Below, piece after piece: positions 26,604-35,736 of a stretch of DNA of 64,000 nt (positions are counted from its first letter, which is position 1; every line of letters starts with the position of its first letter). The translations under genes were made by a program, and so were the position numbers. Under the pieces are notes generated by a model. That model was given only the letters and a program-made list of their open reading frames with translations. It searched no databases and was not told where the DNA came from. This DNA is from Gammaproteobacteria bacterium (GTDB taxonomy: Bacteria > Pseudomonadota > Gammaproteobacteria > Steroidobacterales > Steroidobacteraceae). The stretch is taken from NCBI GenBank assembly GCA_019247195.1, contig JAFAPI010000073.1, positions 44,268-108,267 of the forward strand, given 5' to 3'.

Positions 26604-28574
26604 ATGAGGGCGCAAGCGCAGCAGGAGCTGACGGTCCGGGGCGTGATCCTCGGCGTGCTGATCACGCTCGTCTTCACGGCCGCTAATGTGTTCTTCGGCC
26701 TCAAGGCCGGCCTCACCTTCGCGACTTCCATTCCCGCCGCGGTCATTTCCATGGCCGTATTGCGCGGCTTCAAGGGCATGACCATCCAGGAGAACAACAT
26801 CGTGCAGACGATCGCCTCGGCAGCGGGCACGCTGTCGGCGATCATCTTCGTGCTGCCGGGTCTGATCATGATCGGCTGGTGGACCGGGTTCCCCTACTGG
26901 ACCTCGGTACTGATCTGCGGGCTCGGGGGAACTCTCGGCGTCCTGTATTCGATCCCGCTGCGGCGTGCACTGGTCACGCAGTCCGACCTGCCCTACCCCG
27001 AGGGTGTCGCCTGCGCCGAGGTGCTGAAGGTCGGCGGCGGTGAGGAGGCGCAGGCGTCGGCGGTCGCCGAGGCGCGCGCCGGACTGCACGCGGTCATCAT
27101 GGGCTCGATCGTCTCCGGAGTTTTCGCCCTCATCGTTGCGACGCGTATCTTCGCCAGCGACCTGGTGCGGTATTTCCGCATCGGCGCGAGTGGCGCGGTC
27201 ACCGGCTTCGACCTGCTCTTCTCCTTCGCACTCTTTGGCGTCGGGCACCTGGTCGGGCTGTGGGTCGGTGTCGCGATGGGGGTGGGTGCGCTGATCGCCT
27301 GGGGCTGGGGGGTGCCGCATTACTCGGCCCTCAGCGCGAGTACCGCCGCCACCGCTACGCTCGCCCACGACACCTGGAGTCATCAGGTGCGCTTCGTGGG
27401 CGCCGGCACCATCCTGGTGGCTGCGATCTGGACGCTCGCCAAACTGGTCAAACCGGTCGCCGCCGGATTGCGCTCCGCATTCGCCGCCTCGCGCGCCCGG
27501 CGCGCCGGCACCGGGGCAGCCTTGCCGCGCACCGAGCAGGACATTCCGATCGGCATCGTCGGTGCCGCCATGGTGGTGTGCATGATCCCCATCGCCTTCC
27601 TGCTGGGGAGCTTCGATTCCGGCGGCGTACTGACCGGCCACATGACTGTGCTGGCGACCGGGGGACTCATCTATATAGTGCTGATGAGCTTTTTCGTGGC
27701 GGCGGTGACCGGCTACATGGCCGGCCTCATCGGCTCCTCGAACAGCCCGCTGTCGGGCATCGGCATACTGGCGGTGCTCGGGGCGGCGCTGCTGCTCATC
27801 GTCGGGATACGCGCGAGTCTGCCGGCCGCGGCTGACCAGGCGCTGGTAGCCTACGCGTTGTTCGTGACCGCGATAATCTTCGCCGTCGCTACCATCGCCA
27901 ACAACAACCTGCAGGACCTGAAGACCGGCCAGCTGGTTGATGCGACGCCCTGGAAGCAGCAGGTCGCGCTGATCATCGGCGTCACCGCCGGCGCCTTGAT
28001 CATCCCGCCCATCATGGATCTGTTGAACCATGCCTACGGCTTCGCCGGTTCGCCGGGGCCGGTGCGTGAGCACGCGCTGCCGGCACCGCAGGCCGGTCTG
28101 ATCTCCGCCCTCGCGCAGGGGGTGTTGCAGAACAAGGTCGACTGGTCGCTGATCGGCGTCGGGGTAGGCATCGGCGTGGCGATCATCGTGATCGATGAGA
28201 CGCTGCGTCGCACCACCCGCGGCGCCCACCTGTCCCCGCTCGCGGTGGGCCTCGGCATCTACCTCCCCACGCAGAGCACCCTGATGGTGGTGATCGGGGC
28301 GGTTGCGGGCTGGTACTTCGACCGCCGCGCCGAGCGGCGCACGAACCCGGCCAGCATCAAGCAGCTCGGCGTGCTGCTCGCCTCAGGGATGATCGTCGGG
28401 GAGGGTCTGGTTGGGGTGGTCATCGCCGCACTGGTCGCCTTCTCCGGCAAGGACTTCCCGCTGGCGCTGGTCGGGGATCAGTTCGCGGACAACGGCGCGG
28501 TGATTCTGGGCACGGCAATGTGCGCACTGGTCATCCTGCTGATGTACCGCTGGGTGGCGCGCCTGCGCGCATGA
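26604..28574 (+). CDS. OPT family oligopeptide transporter
   Basis: This 656-residue integral membrane protein has about 14-16 hydrophobic segments. It begins with ELTVRGVILGVLITLVFTAANVFFGLKAGLTFATSIPAAV, a bacterial OPT signature, with NNIVQTIASAAG, DLPYPEGVACAEVL and SNSPLSGIGILAVLGA further on. OPT proteins import di- to hexapeptides or metal chelates by proton symport. The ATG at 26604 follows GGGGGATCC. With the exported peptidases in this window, peptide uptake is the simplest role. The end of the gene is 85 bp upstream of the SDR gene. Confidence 0.93.
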   Translation: MRAQAQQELTVRGVILGVLITLVFTAANVFFGLKAGLTFATSIPAAVISMAVLRGFKGMTIQENNIVQTIASAAGTLSAIIFVLPGLIMIGWWTGFPYWTSVLICGLGGTLGVLYSIPLRRALVTQSDLPYPEGVACAEVLKVGGGEEAQASAVAEARAGLHAVIMGSIVSGVFALIVATRIFASDLVRYFRIGASGAVTGFDLLFSFALFGVGHLVGLWVGVAMGVGALIAWGWGVPHYSALSASTAATATLAHDTWSHQVRFVGAGTILVAAIWTLAKLVKPVAAGLRSAFAASRARRAGTGAALPRTEQDIPIGIVGAAMVVCMIPIAFLLGSFDSGGVLTGHMTVLATGGLIYIVLMSFFVAAVTGYMAGLIGSSNSPLSGIGILAVLGAALLLIVGIRASLPAAADQALVAYALFVTAIIFAVATIANNNLQDLKTGQLVDATPWKQQVALIIGVTAGALIIPPIMDLLNHAYGFAGSPGPVREHALPAPQAGLISALAQGVLQNKVDWSLIGVGVGIGVAIIVIDETLRRTTRGAHLSPLAVGLGIYLPTQSTLMVVIGAVAGWYFDRRAERRTNPASIKQLGVLLASGMIVGEGLVGVVIAALVAFSGKDFPLALVGDQFADNGAVILGTAMCALVILLMYRWVARLRA

Positions 28575-28659
28575 ATGAGGGTGATCTCGGCAACATCCTG
28601 AAATGCCGGCGCGACGCGCCTGCTGTATTCTTCTCGCCGGCCAATCCACGGTGACGTGT

Positions 28660-29592
28660 ATGCAACTACGACTACTTCTCATTGTCGGCATCGCGTGGAC
28701 CGGCAGCCTGTGGGCTGCGGACCCGGCGCCGGCTGCCAAGACCGTTCTGGTCACCGGCGCGAGCACCGGCATCGGACGTAAGATCACCGAGAAGCTCGCG
28801 ACCGACGGGTTCTTCGTCTACGCCACTGCCCGCAAACCCGAGGATCTGAAGGCGCTCGGCAGCCTGAGGAATGTGCAGGCCCTGCCGCTGGACGTAACCG
28901 AACCGGCCGAGGTGGCGGCCCTCGTCAAGGCGGTCACCGAGGCGGGCCGCGGCTTGGACGCTCTGATCAACAACGCGGGCATCGGCTCGGTGGGTACGGT
29001 CGCGGACACGAGCGTCGAGGAGTACGAGCTCGTGATGAAGGTCAACGCCGAGGGGCCGTGGCGGCTGATCAAGGCGTTCGAGCCTCTGCTCATCGAGCAC
29101 CAGGGACGCATCGTCAACATCGGCTCGATCTCCGGCATCCTCGCCCGGGAGAATATGCCGACCTATGCCATGAGCAAGCATGCCTTGGAGGCGCTCACCG
29201 ATTCGCTGGCGGTCGATCTGGGACGGCGCGGCGTAAAGGTAAGCATCGTGGAGCCCGGCAACTACAACTCCGCGATCGGCAAGAATGCGATCGCGCGACT
29301 TGGCGCGGGGTCCGCCGCCGTCAACTCCACCGGCTATAAGGCCAGCGCCGACCGCTCGAACTTCAAGGAACCCGATGAGGTCGCCGCCGCAGTCGAGCAG
29401 GCGCTGACCGAGCCAACGCCCAAGCGCCGTTACTTGGTTGTGCCCAACGCGCAAGAGGCCGAGATCACCATCCGCAAGCAAATCGAACAGCTCGTACAGC
29501 TGAACGAAGGTCAACCCTACAGCTACGATCGCACGGCGCTCGTGAAAATGCTGGACGAGGCTCTGGCTACCGCACGGCCCCCCGCGCACTGA
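28660..29592 (+). CDS. Short-chain dehydrogenase/reductase with an N-terminal signal peptide
   Basis: This 310-residue classical SDR has cofactor motif TGASTGIG, NNAG (DALINNAGIG), Ser in NIGSISG and catalytic Tyr169-x-x-x-Lys173 (YAMSKHAL). It is preceded by a hydrophobic signal-like N-terminus, MQLRLLLIVGIAWTGSLWAADPAPAA. SDRs use NAD(P), which is not freely available in the periplasm, so export is unexpected. The segment could instead be a membrane anchor with the enzyme facing the cytoplasm. An upstream in-frame ATG at 28603 would extend the protein by 19 residues without changing this. The substrate is unknown. Confidence 0.9.
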   Translation: MQLRLLLIVGIAWTGSLWAADPAPAAKTVLVTGASTGIGRKITEKLATDGFFVYATARKPEDLKALGSLRNVQALPLDVTEPAEVAALVKAVTEAGRGLDALINNAGIGSVGTVADTSVEEYELVMKVNAEGPWRLIKAFEPLLIEHQGRIVNIGSISGILARENMPTYAMSKHALEALTDSLAVDLGRRGVKVSIVEPGNYNSAIGKNAIARLGAGSAAVNSTGYKASADRSNFKEPDEVAAAVEQALTEPTPKRRYLVVPNAQEAEITIRKQIEQLVQLNEGQPYSYDRTALVKMLDEALATARPPAH

Positions 29593-29899
29593 GACTCGCG
29601 GCCGCCCCTCGGGAACGGAGCTATTGCCGGCAGATTTGGGGTACCCCCGCGGGCTCCCGGGAGCGATATCAACATCCAACTCGCTGTGAGCCCGGGTGAG
29701 GCCAGGTCTCCCCGCCCGGACGCGACCAAGGCCTGACTTACCGGCCGCGGACCCGAGAGGCGCGGCCGGCCGGGCCAGGGGACATTTAGCACGCGCCGGC
29801 AGTGTCAACGCTGTTAGACTTGCGGGCGTCCGAGAACAACAACCAACAAACGACGGCGCGCGCCCGCCGGGCGGAGCGCCAGTCTCGACCGGGGGCAGC
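29593..29899. other. Intergenic region with a 12-bp palindrome
   Basis: I see no gene or known RNA motif in these 307 bp. A perfect 12-bp palindrome, GCTCCCGGGAGC, lies at 29653-29664. The last 60 bp (an A-rich run ACAACAACCAACAAACGACG near 29834) look like an untranslated leader of the lipoprotein gene. Confidence 0.4.
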
Positions 29900-32017
29900 A
29901 TGAGTCGGCCATGGATTCGCGCGTGCGCGCGAGCTTTCTCTGCGAGCGTAGCCCGCTCCACGCTGGCCGCCGGCGTCGGGCTCGTGATCCTCTCGGCCTG
30001 TGGGGGTGGCGGGGGCGACAGCAGTCCGACGACGACGACCCCTCCCCCTGTCAATAACACGGTGAGCATGTCGGTCTCCCCGGCCAGTGTGGTGGCAGCG
30101 GCCACTACCGCCCAGACGGCACCGACCGCAAGCATCTTCGTGACACTGACGGCGAGCCAGGCCAATCAGCAGGTCTATCTGCTTGCCAAGCCGACCACCA
30201 ACGGGATCGCCAGCGTGAGCGGCGCGGGTAGCGCGTCGCCGGTGACGGTGACCGTGCAGTTCAAGGCCCCCAGCAGCGTGGGCGCCGGCGTCTATAACGA
30301 CACCGTCCAGATCATGGGGTGTTACGACCAGGCGTGCGCACAGCAGATCGTCAACAGTCCCCAGACCGTGCAGGTGCAATACACCGTCACGGACACCACC
30401 GTGCAGCTGACCTCCCTGAGTCCGTCCTCCGCCGTCGCCTCCGGGCCCGCCTTCACGCTGACGGTAACCGGCACCAACTTCACGCCCGGCGCGATGGTGC
30501 TGTGGAACGGCAACCCTCGCGGCACGAGCTACCTGAGCTCGACACGGCTCAGCACAACAATCCAGGGGAGCGACATCAGCGCACCGGGCACTGTCGCGGT
30601 CACCGTGAGCGACCCCACGAACGGCGCGTCAAATCCCCTGAACTTCACCATCCAGCCGGCCAAACTGACCTTGAGCGCGATCTCCCCGACCAGCGTCGCG
30701 GTCGGCGGTCCCCCCTTCATGCTGACTCTGCTGGGGTCAGGATTTACTGCTACCTCCACGGTGCAGTGGAACGGCACCCAACGGCCGAGCACGCTGATAT
30801 CGACCAACGAGCTCGTCGCGCAGATCAGCGCGGCGGACGTCGCTGCCCTCGGCGCTGCGTCCATTGCGGTACAGGATCCGAACAGCAGCGTTGGGACCAC
30901 TCCGGCGCAGACGCTGAGCGTCGTCGCGGCTTCGAAAGATGCGGTCGCCTTTCAGATCAACCCCGCCCACAGTGGCACCGTCAGTTTCTCCTCGGTGAGC
31001 TTGCCCGCCAGCGCTCAGTGGAGCGTCGATGTGGGCGGCACCCCGTCCTACGCGCTGATAGCCGCAGGGCTCGTGATCGTCACGGTCACGGTGGCCGGCA
31101 GCTCCGAGATCGTGGCCCTGGACCAGGCCACCGGCGCGACGGTCTGGGGTCCGAAGATCGTCGCCGGCCAAGCGAATGCCGCGTACGACGCGGGACAGGT
31201 CTTCGTCATCAGCTCTCCGTTCGCCAATGCCGCCACCATGATCGCCTTCGATGTGCAAACCGGGGCCCAGAAGTGGAGCACGCTGCTCGCCGGCCAGTAC
31301 GCCTTCAGCGCGGCGCCGACCGCCGCCGATGGTCTGGTGTTCACTGGCGGTGCGGGATCGGGCGGCACGCTGTACGCCCTCGATGAGACCAATGGCAACA
31401 TCGTCTGGACGCAGCTCGTTCAGAACGGCGACAACAGCACACCCGCGGTCACGGCGGATGGCGTGTACGTCACCTACCCCTGCCAGGGCTATGACTTCCG
31501 GCCGGCCACCGGGGAGTTGATCTACAACATCAACACCGGCTGTGAAGGCGGCGGTGGCGCGACACCGGTGGTCGCCGATCAGCAGTTCTATGCTCCTCTC
31601 AACGTGAGCGGTGCCAGTGGCAATATCTACAACGCCGAAACCGGCGCCAGCGAAGGTACCTACGTCGCCGACTCACCGCCGGCGATCACCGCAACGACCG
31701 GTTACTTCCTGCAGAGTGGCACCCTGCGGGGTGTGGAACTCGACAACGACACCGTCAAGTGGAGCTTTGCCGGCGACGGTAAGCTTGCCGGCTCGCCGAT
31801 CGTGGTAAACCAGTACGTCTTCATAGGCTCCGCTTCCGGCAACGTGTACGGCCTCAATGGGACCACCGGCAGCGTGGCGTGGCAGATGACCTTGCCCGCA
31901 CCGATCGTCACCTCGACCGGCGCCCTGCCGTTCTCCGGGCTCGCAGCGGGTGATGGGCTGCTCGTCGTTCCGGCCGGCACCAAGGTGACGGCATATCTGC
32001 TTTCGGCAAACCCCTGA
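29900..32017 (+). CDS. Lipoprotein with TIG/IPT domains and a PQQ-type beta-propeller
   Basis: This 705-residue surface or periplasmic lipoprotein has signal and lipobox LVILSAC followed by a Gly/Ser/Thr/Pro linker. An Ig-like region covers residues about 50-165. Two IPT/TIG repeats follow at about 170-340 (SLSPSSAVASGPAFTLTVTG and AISPTSVAVGGPPFMLTLLG, each followed by WNG). A PQQ-like beta-propeller covers about 350-700, with repeating blades IVALDQATGATVWG, MIAFDVQTGAQKWS, LYALDETNGNIVWT, GVELDNDTVKWSF and VYGLNGTTGSVAWQ. No catalytic PQQ-dehydrogenase residues are evident, so binding or scaffolding is more likely. It is similar to cell-surface proteins of soil bacteria. The start at 29900 follows GGGGGCAGC. 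Confidence 0.85.
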   Translation: MSRPWIRACARAFSASVARSTLAAGVGLVILSACGGGGGDSSPTTTTPPPVNNTVSMSVSPASVVAAATTAQTAPTASIFVTLTASQANQQVYLLAKPTTNGIASVSGAGSASPVTVTVQFKAPSSVGAGVYNDTVQIMGCYDQACAQQIVNSPQTVQVQYTVTDTTVQLTSLSPSSAVASGPAFTLTVTGTNFTPGAMVLWNGNPRGTSYLSSTRLSTTIQGSDISAPGTVAVTVSDPTNGASNPLNFTIQPAKLTLSAISPTSVAVGGPPFMLTLLGSGFTATSTVQWNGTQRPSTLISTNELVAQISAADVAALGAASIAVQDPNSSVGTTPAQTLSVVAASKDAVAFQINPAHSGTVSFSSVSLPASAQWSVDVGGTPSYALIAAGLVIVTVTVAGSSEIVALDQATGATVWGPKIVAGQANAAYDAGQVFVISSPFANAATMIAFDVQTGAQKWSTLLAGQYAFSAAPTAADGLVFTGGAGSGGTLYALDETNGNIVWTQLVQNGDNSTPAVTADGVYVTYPCQGYDFRPATGELIYNINTGCEGGGGATPVVADQQFYAPLNVSGASGNIYNAETGASEGTYVADSPPAITATTGYFLQSGTLRGVELDNDTVKWSFAGDGKLAGSPIVVNQYVFIGSASGNVYGLNGTTGSVAWQMTLPAPIVTSTGALPFSGLAAGDGLLVVPAGTKVTAYLLSANP

Positions 32018-32096
32018 CCGACCGCAGTCGCGACCGTCAACCGGGGCAAGGCTCCGGGCGGTTCAGTAAAATGAGGGATCCGCGCTAGGGGACGGT

Positions 32097-32366
32097 GTGC
32101 CGAGATACGAATACCGCTGCAGTGCGAACGACCGGATCGTCGAGGTGCGGCACAAGATCGGGAAGCGGATCCGCACCTGGGGGGAGCTGTGCGCCTGGGC
32201 GGAAATCTCAGCAGGGCCCACGTCCGCCTCCGCGCCCGTGCAAAAGCTTGTCTCAGCAGCTTTCATCGGTTCCCCTAGATCCGCTCCCGCCCCCACCGAC
32301 CCCTCGTGCGAGGCACCGATGTGCGGCGCGGGTCTGTGCGGCCGGGACGCCTGCGGCAGTTCCTGA
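32097..32366 (+). CDS. FmdB-like zinc-ribbon protein, altered cysteine pattern
   Basis: This 89-residue protein starts with the FmdB hallmark MPRYEYRC. The first CxxC knuckle is not complete (C-S-A-N-D-R replaces C-x-x-C), the middle holds a single Cys (ELCAWAE), and four Cys cluster at the end (DPSCEAPMCGAGLCGRDAC). The WGELCAWAEISAGPTSASAP and KLVSA parts match a subgroup with FmdB-type N-termini. FmdB proteins are putative regulators or metal-binding proteins of unknown role. The GTG at 32097 is the only start that keeps the PRYEY motif at the N-terminus. Confidence 0.75.
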   Translation: MPRYEYRCSANDRIVEVRHKIGKRIRTWGELCAWAEISAGPTSASAPVQKLVSAAFIGSPRSAPAPTDPSCEAPMCGAGLCGRDACGSS

Positions 32367-32390
32367 GCGCGACGCGCTCGGGGCCTGCGG

Positions 32391-33869
32391 ATGAGGCGCC
32401 GCTCGGTGCTCGGCGCCGGCCTGGCGCTGCCGGCAAGCTGGCTCAGCCGCTGCACCATGGCCCGGATACCTAGCGAGGTAGGAAGGCACTTCCCGCCGGG
32501 CTTCCACTGGGGCGCGGCCACCTCCGCTTACCAGATCGAGGGCGCGGTTCACATCGACGGTCGCGGTGAGTCAGTCTGGGACCGCTTCTCTCACACACCC
32601 GGGGTCACGAAGGACGGCGCCACCGGCGATGTGGCCTGCGACAGCTATCACCGCTGGCCGGAGGACCTCGCGCTGCTGAAGCGCCTGGGAGTGAACGCGT
32701 ACCGCTTCTCGATCGCGTGGCCGCGCATTCAGCCCCAGGGGGCGGGCGCTCCCCACCGCCGCGGGCTGGAGTACTACGCGCGCCTGGTGGACGCGCTGCT
32801 TGAGGCGGACATTCAGCCGCTGCCGACCCTGTACCACTGGGACATCCCCCAGGCGCTGATCGAAGCGGGCGGCTGGCCTAACCGCGATACCGCGCGGCGC
32901 TTCAGCGACTACGCGAGCATCATGGGCCGCGCACTCGGTGATCGCGTGCGGCGCTGGGTTATCTTCAATGAGCCCAAGGCTGCCACTGGCTATGGCTACC
33001 TGCCCCAGCACCGGGAGCCGTGCGGGACCGATGCGCTGCAGCACCTGCGCGCCAGCCACGTCATCAACCTCGCGCAGGGCCAGGCGTTCGCCGCGCTCAA
33101 GGCGATCGACCCACGCCTCCAGGCCTCCAGCGCGTTCGACGTCTCGCCGATGTTTCCGGCGAGCGACAGCGAACTGGACCATGCCGCCGCGGAGCGCTTT
33201 CACCGCTTTCAGAACCTCTGGTATCTCACCCCTGCGCTCGAGGGCCGCTATCCGAGCGGAGTAATTCCACCCGAACGTCTGCACCAGCTGCTCGATTTCC
33301 GGGAGGGCGACGAACAGGACGTGCGCGCCGACTTGGACTTCATCGGCCTCAACTACTACTCACGCTTCTTCGTACGACACGCCCCGCTCGCCTCCGGCAT
33401 CCCCGGGCTCGACGTCGATCCACACTGGGGCGCGGCGGCGGCGGAGAACCGCACGGACCTCGGGTGGGAGGTCTACCCGCAGGGCCTGTACGAGATCATG
33501 GCCCGTATCCACCGCGAGACGGGCGGGCAGCGCCCCCTCTACGTCACGGAGAACGGCGCGGCGTACAACGATGCACCCGGTCCGGATGGGCGGGTGCGCG
33601 ATTCGCGCCGCATCGACTACCTGCGCACGCATCTGCGCACACTCGACCGGGCGATCGCGGATGGCTTGCCGGTACGCGGTTACTACTGCTGGAGTCTGCT
33701 CGACAATTTCGAGTGGCTGCAGGGTTACCGCGCACGCTTCGGCCTCGTCTACGTCGATTTCGACCACGAGCAGCGCCGCGTGATGAAAGACTCGGCCGCG
33801 TGGTACGCGCGAGTCGCGGCCTCCAATGGCCGGCACGGGCTGGGGGGCCCAGCGGAGCCGGGACCTTGA
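32391..33869 (+). CDS. GH1 family beta-glucosidase
   Basis: This 492-residue glycoside hydrolase is of family 1. It shows the family N-terminus FHWGAATSAYQIEGA, acid/base Glu194 in IFNEPKAA, NYYSRF, nucleophile Glu387 in YVTENGAAY, and the C-terminal WSLLDNFEW aglycone-site motif. It releases terminal beta-linked glucose or similar sugars. The N-terminus MRRRSVLGAGLALPASWLSRC looks like a twin-arginine signal, unusual for GH1. An internal ATG at 32457 (MARIPSEVG) would give a cytoplasmic enzyme, and neither start has a good ribosome binding site. A receptor remnant follows, suggesting a former import/hydrolysis locus. Confidence 0.93.
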   Translation: MRRRSVLGAGLALPASWLSRCTMARIPSEVGRHFPPGFHWGAATSAYQIEGAVHIDGRGESVWDRFSHTPGVTKDGATGDVACDSYHRWPEDLALLKRLGVNAYRFSIAWPRIQPQGAGAPHRRGLEYYARLVDALLEADIQPLPTLYHWDIPQALIEAGGWPNRDTARRFSDYASIMGRALGDRVRRWVIFNEPKAATGYGYLPQHREPCGTDALQHLRASHVINLAQGQAFAALKAIDPRLQASSAFDVSPMFPASDSELDHAAAERFHRFQNLWYLTPALEGRYPSGVIPPERLHQLLDFREGDEQDVRADLDFIGLNYYSRFFVRHAPLASGIPGLDVDPHWGAAAAENRTDLGWEVYPQGLYEIMARIHRETGGQRPLYVTENGAAYNDAPGPDGRVRDSRRIDYLRTHLRTLDRAIADGLPVRGYYCWSLLDNFEWLQGYRARFGLVYVDFDHEQRRVMKDSAAWYARVAASNGRHGLGGPAEPGP

Positions 33870-33871
33870 GC

Positions 33872-33964
33872 GATGTGCACGTGGCGCGCCAGCCACAAAA
33901 CGGCTTCGACAGGCGAAGCTATTTCGTCGGCGTGAATTACAAGTTCTACAAGTTCAACAAGTAA
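33872..33964 (+). pseudogene. Remnant of an outer-membrane receptor C-terminus
   Basis: The last 30 codons before a TAA at 33962 encode DVHVARQPQNGFDRRSYFVG and then VNYKFYKFNK. This ends in aromatic, alternating residues like the final beta strand of a TonB-dependent receptor or other barrel. There is no start codon or body, and the frame upstream runs through the GH1 gene out of phase. I read it as the 3' tail left after deletion of a receptor gene next to the glycosidase. It could also be chance. Confidence 0.45.
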
Positions 33965-33971
33965 CGGCTTT

Positions 33972-33998
33972 GTGCTCCCCGGCTGGGCCGGGGAGCAC
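33972..33998. terminator. Strong hairpin between convergent genes
   Basis: A perfect 11-bp stem (GTGCTCCCCGG / CCGGGGAGCAC) with a 5-nt loop lies 7 nt after the remnant stop codon and 14 nt before the end of the convergent acetyltransferase gene. There is no long T-tract. It would suit termination from both sides. Confidence 0.6.
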
Positions 33999-34012
33999 TC
34001 CGTGGCGGCTGC

Positions 34013-34513
34013 TCAGCCGGGCAGATCGCGACGGTAGACGATGAATCCGGAGCGATTCGCGAGCGCGTCGTACAGCCGCCGCGCCACGGCGTTCGTCTCG
34101 TGCGTCTGCCAGTAGACTCGGCTGGCACCCGCCCGTTGCGCGCGGGCATAAACCGCCTCGATGAGCGTGCGCCCGACGCCGGCACCGCGGCAGTCCGCCG
34201 CGACGTAGAGGTCCTGCAGGTAGTGCACGGGAGCCACCGAGGTGGTGCTCCGGTGAACGACCACGTGTGCAAGCCCCACCACGCGCTCATCGAGCGTCGC
34301 TACCAAGGCGTGGAGGGGTTCCGTGCCCCCGACAAATCGGGACCAGGTCGTGCGTGTCACCTCCTCCGCCAGGGCAGTCGGGCCGCTACGGCCGTAGAAG
34401 GCGTTGTAGCCGTCCCAGAGGCTGAGCCATGCCGAAAAATCAGCCGGCGTGACCTCGCGCACCGTCACCCGCTGCTGCACCCCGGACTTGGTGTCCTCGC
34501 TCCTGCCTGCCAT
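34013..34513 (-). CDS. GNAT family N-acetyltransferase
   Basis: This 166-residue acetyltransferase binds acetyl-CoA through LQDLYVAADCRGAGVGRTLI (the Q/RxxGxG/A loop is DCRGAGVG). The fold elements VTVREVTPADFSAWLSLWDGYNAFYG and VYWQTHETNAVARRLYDAL resemble the group that includes spermidine/diamine acetyltransferases. The acyl acceptor is unknown. It is 14 bp downstream of the methyltransferase gene on the same strand, so the two probably form an operon. Confidence 0.9.
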   Translation of the reverse strand: MAGRSEDTKSGVQQRVTVREVTPADFSAWLSLWDGYNAFYGRSGPTALAEEVTRTTWSRFVGGTEPLHALVATLDERVVGLAHVVVHRSTTSVAPVHYLQDLYVAADCRGAGVGRTLIEAVYARAQRAGASRVYWQTHETNAVARRLYDALANRSGFIVYRRDLPG

Positions 34514-34527
34514 GCGGGTCCGAGCCC

Positions 34528-35550
34528 TCAGCGGTAACCGATCACCATCGTGTCAGGCCCCGGCAGCGCCACGGCCTGCGCGCGACGAAATCCTGCCGCC
34601 TTCATCCACTGCCGGCAGTCGCGGATGGTGAAGTCGAACCCGCCGGGCGTCTCGATGAGCATGTTCAGGCTCATCAGTAGCCCCGGCAGATTCTGGCTGC
34701 GGTCGTTGTCGATCATCGCCTCATACACGATCAGCGCCCCGTTCTTCGGCAGCGCGGCATAGGCTTTGCTCAGCAGCAGCTGCTTCTGCTGCAGGTCCCA
34801 ATCATGCAGGATGTGTCCCATGATGAGCACGTCCGCAGTGGGCAAGGGGTCGCGGAAGAAGTCGCCCGCCGTGAAGCTCAGGCGCCGCTCGAGACCGAAG
34901 CGTCGCACGTACTCCTCATAGATCGGCCGCACCGGCGGCAGATCGAACTCGCTGCCCGTCAGGTGCCGGTGGGCAAGAGCGAGCTGAACGCCCACGGCCC
35001 CCTGCGCGCCACCCACGTCGCAGAAGGTGCGGTATTTTTTCCACGGGAATTTCCGTGCCATGGCGCGCGCCGCGCCGAGGCTGATCCCAGTCATGGCGGA
35101 CAGGAAACCGCGCAGCCGTTCCGCATCGGCGTACAGCGTGCCAAAGAGATCCGCGCCGTGCTTCGACTCGTTCTGCGGCTGCCCGGTCCGCAGTCCCTCG
35201 GTGAGCGCGCCCCAGAACCCGTACAGGCGCGCCGCCATCATCTCGAGGATGCCGCCGATATAAGTGGGCTTGTTGCGGTCCAGGAACAGCTCCGCGTCGG
35301 GTGCGTTGGTATACAGGCCGCGGCGCCGTTTCAGCACGCCCATGGCGACCAGCGCATCAAAGAAATCACGCGCGCTGCGCTGGTGCAGTCCCAGTGCCTT
35401 GCGCAGCGCCTCCTCGTGCAGCGGCCCGGTCGCCAGGCGCGTGAACAGGCCCAGCTCCACGGCACTGAGGAAGGCGCGTGACACCCAGAAACCGGTGCCG
35501 AGCTGCATCAGACGATGCGGATTCACGGCGGCTTTGCGCTTCGCGGCCAT
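34528..35550 (-). CDS. SAM-dependent O-methyltransferase (acetylserotonin/COMT-like)
   Basis: This 340-residue methyltransferase is of the plant COMT/bacterial antibiotic O-methyltransferase type. A winged-helix dimerisation domain ([21 protein letters not shown], about residues 25-90) is followed by a Rossmann domain with the SAM motif [15 protein letters not shown]. The acid/base region [16 protein letters not shown] contains His-Asp, and [12 protein letters not shown] completes the fold. Such enzymes methylate phenolic hydroxyls of aromatic metabolites. No biosynthetic partner is nearby, so the substrate is open. The ATG at 35550 has a GGAG upstream. The frame is open far beyond but only as an antisense shadow of the kinase gene. 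Confidence 0.9.
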   Translation of the reverse strand: MAAKRKAAVNPHRLMQLGTGFWVSRAFLSAVELGLFTRLATGPLHEEALRKALGLHQRSARDFFDALVAMGVLKRRRGLYTNAPDAELFLDRNKPTYIGGILEMMAARLYGFWGALTEGLRTGQPQNESKHGADLFGTLYADAERLRGFLSAMTGISLGAARAMARKFPWKKYRTFCDVGGAQGAVGVQLALAHRHLTGSEFDLPPVRPIYEEYVRRFGLERRLSFTAGDFFRDPLPTADVLIMGHILHDWDLQQKQLLLSKAYAALPKNGALIVYEAMIDNDRSQNLPGLLMSLNMLIETPGGFDFTIRDCRQWMKAAGFRRAQAVALPGPDTMVIGYR

Positions 35551-35736
35551 GACGTCTCCGTAGGCAGGACACGATAAGATCGAGCCGAGCGCCACCGGCG
35601 CCGGGCAACCGGCGCCGCGGCGCCGACGGGAAAGATACCGCAGCGGGCCCGCCTCGCGCTGCGAGAGTCCGTGGGGGCGTGGGTGCGGAGGCTGGGCGTG
35701 TCGAGTGAGCTCGCGGCGACGGGGGTGGAAGGCTTC

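Noticed and set aside
26427..28229. 600-codon minus-strand frame opposite the OPT transporter
   Set aside because: Asp/Gly/His-rich low-complexity shadow; the plus strand codes for a clear transporter.
29593..29899. Riboswitch in the leader of the TIG/PQQ lipoprotein gene
   Set aside because: No conserved core of any riboswitch class that I know could be found.
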